Part shown: positions 14,081 to 16,421 of the stretch, piece after piece
How the letters are laid out: each line of letters starts with the position of its first letter
How positions within the stretch are numbered: the first letter of the stretch is position 1
NCBI GenBank assembly: GCA_019418235.1
Contig: DYCH01000007.1
Location: 1-16,421, forward strand
DNA length: 16,421 nt
Source: Sutterella sp.
GTDB lineage: Bacteria > Pseudomonadota > Gammaproteobacteria > Burkholderiales > Burkholderiaceae_F
Direction of reading: 5' to 3'
Made by a program: the position numbers and the translations under genes
The notes under the pieces: generated by a model
Seen by the model: only the letters and a program-made list of their open reading frames with translations
What the model was told of the DNA's origin: nothing
The model's database searches: none

Positions 14081-15421
14081 CTATTTCGAGCTCTTGTAGT
14101 GCAATGGATGCAACGTAAATTGCTTTAATACCGCTGAACGACGATCGGGCTTATCGGCGCTATTGACGGGCAACGCCTCGACAAAGGCCACTTTACGAGG
14201 GCACTTATAAGCCGAAATGTTTTCCTTACAAAAACGTCGAATGTCTTCAAGCGTCGGATGTGTATTGTTTTCCGGAACAATTAACGCACACACGATGGCG
14301 CCCCACGTTTCGTTGGGTTCGCCCACAACGAGCGCCTCTTTAATGAAAGGGGAGCGAGCAAGAAGATTTTCCACTTCCAAAGGATAGACGTTTTCGCCGG
14401 CGGTCAAAATTAAGTCATGACGACGGGCATAAACGTGCAATCGCCCCTCTTCATCAAAGTCCCCTAAGTCACCCGTTTCAAACCACTCATGGTCAAGCGG
14501 TGGACGCCCCCAGTAACCCGGTGTTCGCATCGGAGAGGCCACTTCAATTTGTTGATGATGAATTCGTACGCGACTGTTGGGCAACACTTTGCCGGAACCG
14601 CTTTGAAGTTCAAAACGTTCAGCGTAAGGCGTCATCACAACGTGTGAACAGGTCTCCGTCATTCCGTATGTGGTGACAATGGGCAGATGCTGTTCGTGCG
14701 CTTTGGCTAAAAGCTTATCGGTTGCCGAAGATCCGCCTAATAAAATCACGCGAAGATGTTCCGGTACCGTCCACTGAGGAAAGACCTCGAAAATCTTGGT
14801 AAGCATCGTGGGGACGATACTGGTGATCGTTACATGATCGTCTTTTAACGCTTGCACAAAAGACTTTGCATCAAATAAGGGCGAAATCGCCACGGTTTTA
14901 CGAGCCAAAAGGCAGCGAGTCAAAATAGAAAGTCCGCCAATGCGCGTAAGCGACATACAAAGTTGCCAACAGTCATCGTCTTGCCACCCCAAATTTTTAG
15001 CGCTTTCGTTGGCAGAGGCCAATAGCATATCCTCGGTGATGATGGCCGGTTTCGGCAGTCCCGTGGTGCCCGACGTAAAGAGAACCGCCACGCAATTATC
15101 AGGAAGCGGATCCGTGATATTGGCGATGCTTTCTAAAAGAACGCGACGTTCAGTGGGTGTGAGTTTGGGATGTAGCATTAAAGCCGGCACCCCTAACTCC
15201 ATCAATGCATAAAGCTCAATGACCGTTTCGACCGAATTTTTACCCTCAACGATGTAGGGCTGCCCTTTGGGGGGCAACACACCGGTGTTTTCCAAACGTG
15301 CCATGCAGTTTTGCGTCAGGAGCGCAAGTTTGGCAAACGAATAATCCTGTCCGCCACAGCGAATCCCAATGGTCTCGGGGGCATCTGTGGCGGCCGTGAT
15401 AATGGAAAAAGGCTTTTGCAT
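14081..15421 (-). CDS. menE: O-succinylbenzoate--CoA ligase (menaquinone biosynthesis)
   Basis: A 446-residue member of the acyl-adenylate-forming (AMP-binding) family, the usual size of MenE, which activates o-succinylbenzoate to its CoA thioester. Motifs: P-loop FTSGTTGLPK at 115-124, TYGMTETCS at 251-259, WFETGDLG at 313-320, and RHDLILTAGENVYPLEVE at 334-351. The C-terminal catalytic lysine motif is odd: LPVNSADKPDR (417-427) has D where most relatives have G before the lysine (K424). The MenE assignment rests mainly on menB being 10 bp upstream, since the product of MenE is the substrate of MenB; the sequence alone would only say acyl-CoA ligase. ATG start at 15419-15421 has no clear SD, so translation is probably coupled to menB. 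A terminator-like hairpin follows. Confidence 0.88.
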   Translation of the reverse strand: MQKPFSIITAATDAPETIGIRCGGQDYSFAKLALLTQNCMARLENTGVLPPKGQPYIVEGKNSVETVIELYALMELGVPALMLHPKLTPTERRVLLESIANITDPLPDNCVAVLFTSGTTGLPKPAIITEDMLLASANESAKNLGWQDDDCWQLCMSLTRIGGLSILTRCLLARKTVAISPLFDAKSFVQALKDDHVTITSIVPTMLTKIFEVFPQWTVPEHLRVILLGGSSATDKLLAKAHEQHLPIVTTYGMTETCSHVVMTPYAERFELQSGSGKVLPNSRVRIHHQQIEVASPMRTPGYWGRPPLDHEWFETGDLGDFDEEGRLHVYARRHDLILTAGENVYPLEVENLLARSPFIKEALVVGEPNETWGAIVCALIVPENNTHPTLEDIRRFCKENISAYKCPRKVAFVEALPVNSADKPDRRSAVLKQFTLHPLHYKSSK

Positions 15422-15431
15422 GACGTATGGT

Positions 15432-16274
15432 TTACGGCAAACGCGGGAACTTCGTGAAGTCCGGGCGACGCTTTTCCAAGAAAGCGTTTTTGCCTTCCTT
15501 GCCTTCTTCGGTCATGTAGTAGAGCAACGTGGCGTTACCGGCCAACTCTTGCAAGCCGGCTTGACCGTCGCAGTCGGCATTCAATGCTGCCTTCAAGCAA
15601 CGAATAGCGATGGGGCTATTGGCTAAGATTTCACGGCACCATTGCACCGTTTCTTCTTCAAGCTTATCAAGCGGCACTACCGTGTTCACCAACCCCATAT
15701 CGAGGGCTTGTTGAGCATCGTATTGACGGCAGAGGAACCAAATTTCACGAGCCTTCTTTTGACCGACCAAACGGGCCATGTAAGATGCGCCCCAGCCACC
15801 GTCAAAACTCCCCACGCGGGGACCCGTTTGACCGAAGCGAGCGTTATCGGCAGCAATCGTTAAGTCGCACAACATGTGCAACACGTGGCCACCGCCGATG
15901 GCGTAGCCAGCCACCATGGCGATCACGGGTTTCGGGCACGTACGGATCATGCGTTGGAAATCCAAAACATTTAAGCGAGGCACGCCGTCATGACCGACAT
16001 AACCGCCATTGCCGCGCACCTTTTGGTCACCGCCTGAGCAAAAGGCCAAGGGGCCGGCACCCGTTAAGATGATGACGCCGATGGACGGGTCTTCACGGGC
16101 ATCACTAAAGGCTTGGCAGAGTTCTTGCACTGTTTCAGGACGGAAGGCGTTACGTACGTGCGGACGGTTGATCGTTAACTTGGCAATGCCTTCGGCTTTT
16201 TCATAGATGATGTCGGTAAATTCACCGAAACTTTCCCAATCGGGAATTGGCTTTAATTGATTCGTTTCAGTCAT
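15432..16274 (-). CDS. menB: 1,4-dihydroxy-2-naphthoyl-CoA synthase
   Basis: A 280-residue crotonase-fold enzyme that closes the second ring in menaquinone synthesis (o-succinylbenzoyl-CoA to DHNA-CoA) in the cytoplasm. MenB-specific blocks are CSGGDQKVRG (79-88) with GGY at 90-92, PRLNVLDFQR (99-108), GYAIGGGH (123-130), FGQTGPRVGSFDGG (147-160) and REIWFLCRQY (176-185). Q149, G151 and W179 correspond to the bicarbonate site of type I MenB such as the E. coli enzyme; S156 and D158 match its catalytic pair. The C-terminal PDFTKFPRLP ending is standard. ATG start at 16272-16274 with AGGAA about 10 nt upstream. It lies 24 bp after the stop codon of a solute-binding-protein gene and is followed by menE, so transcription may start further upstream outside the window. 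Confidence 0.97.
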   Translation of the reverse strand: MTETNQLKPIPDWESFGEFTDIIYEKAEGIAKLTINRPHVRNAFRPETVQELCQAFSDAREDPSIGVIILTGAGPLAFCSGGDQKVRGNGGYVGHDGVPRLNVLDFQRMIRTCPKPVIAMVAGYAIGGGHVLHMLCDLTIAADNARFGQTGPRVGSFDGGWGASYMARLVGQKKAREIWFLCRQYDAQQALDMGLVNTVVPLDKLEEETVQWCREILANSPIAIRCLKAALNADCDGQAGLQELAGNATLLYYMTEEGKEGKNAFLEKRRPDFTKFPRLP

Positions 16275-16298
16275 TTTTGATAGTTCCTGAAAAAATAG

Positions 16299-16421
16299 TT
16301 AATCAAGTTTTGTTTTAGACGTGTGGACTAAGTCAGCCCATTTCTTCGTTTCCGATTTGATAAAGACTCGGAAACCATCGGGCGTGCTTTCAACGACTTC
16401 GGCACCACGGTTTAAATAAGC
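16299..16421 (-). CDS. C-terminal end of a Bug/TctC-type solute-binding protein (partial)
   Basis: The last 40 codons of a gene that enters from the right edge of the window, ending in TAA at 16299-16301. The visible protein (start cut off) contains GAEVVESTPDGF followed by an FIKSETKKWADLV helix, the usual C-terminal pattern of tripartite tricarboxylate transporter substrate-binding proteins (Bug family), namely a GAE..STP..F..F...E..KW block. Such periplasmic proteins bind carboxylates and are greatly expanded in Burkholderiales. The stop lies 24 bp before menB on the same strand. Because only the tail is visible, the assignment is by pattern, and the ligand and the relation to menB are unknown. 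Confidence 0.65.
   Translation of the reverse strand, partial: AYLNRGAEVVESTPDGFRVFIKSETKKWADLVHTSKTKLD

Noticed and set aside
15432..16274. Generic enoyl-CoA hydratase of a degradation operon, suggested by the neighbouring CoA ligase and solute-binding protein
   Set aside because: The GGDQKVRG, QTGPRVGSFDGG and REIWFLCRQY blocks are specific for MenB.
1..16421. tRNA, rRNA, prophage, toxin-antitoxin, defence or biosynthetic cluster
   Set aside because: Almost all sequence is taken up by recognisable housekeeping genes; no gap exceeds 250 bp and none shows tRNA-like folding or a small gene with a convincing start.

Overview
The window carries eight complete genes and one partial gene from what is most likely a member of the Betaproteobacteria, order Burkholderiales. 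The moderate GC content, the Bug/TctC-type protein fragment, a Burkholderiales-type ferredoxin-NADP reductase and the glnE / yhdP / nitrilase neighbourhood, combined with menaquinone genes, point towards gut genera such as Sutterella or Parasutterella. This is an inference; no rRNA or marker gene is present to prove it.

Layout. (1) Minus strand, 101-6618: a tight run yhdP > nit > plsC-like > cdsA-like, closed by a terminator at 4-39. YhdP is an AsmA-like inner-membrane protein linked to phospholipid movement to the outer membrane, and the two last genes make phosphatidic acid and (probably) CDP-diacylglycerol, so the run looks like an envelope-lipid operon with an amidase-type repair enzyme inside. 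(2) Plus strand, 6767-9583: glnE, the bifunctional regulator of glutamine synthetase, divergent from yhdP across 148 bp. (3) 9584-9827: a convergent intergenic region with one terminator for each flanking gene and, between them, three 23-bp-period direct repeats that do not belong to either gene. (4) Minus strand, 9828-13971: sstT (Ser/Thr:Na+ symporter), a type-2 ferredoxin-NADP reductase and a BepA-like periplasmic metalloprotease. (5) Minus strand, 14081-16421: menE, menB and the 3' end of a tripartite-tricarboxylate-type solute-binding protein. menB and menE convert O-succinylbenzoate to DHNA-CoA in menaquinone synthesis.

The genes are mostly conserved housekeeping functions. I did not find a defence system, prophage, CRISPR array, RNA gene or intact insertion sequence. 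The less ordinary points are the orphan 23-bp repeat cluster (possibly a leftover transposon end), a CdsA-like protein whose catalytic signature has lost several usual residues, a Cys-x2-Cys-x2-Cys insertion in GlnE, and an inverted repeat that covers the glnE ribosome-binding region.
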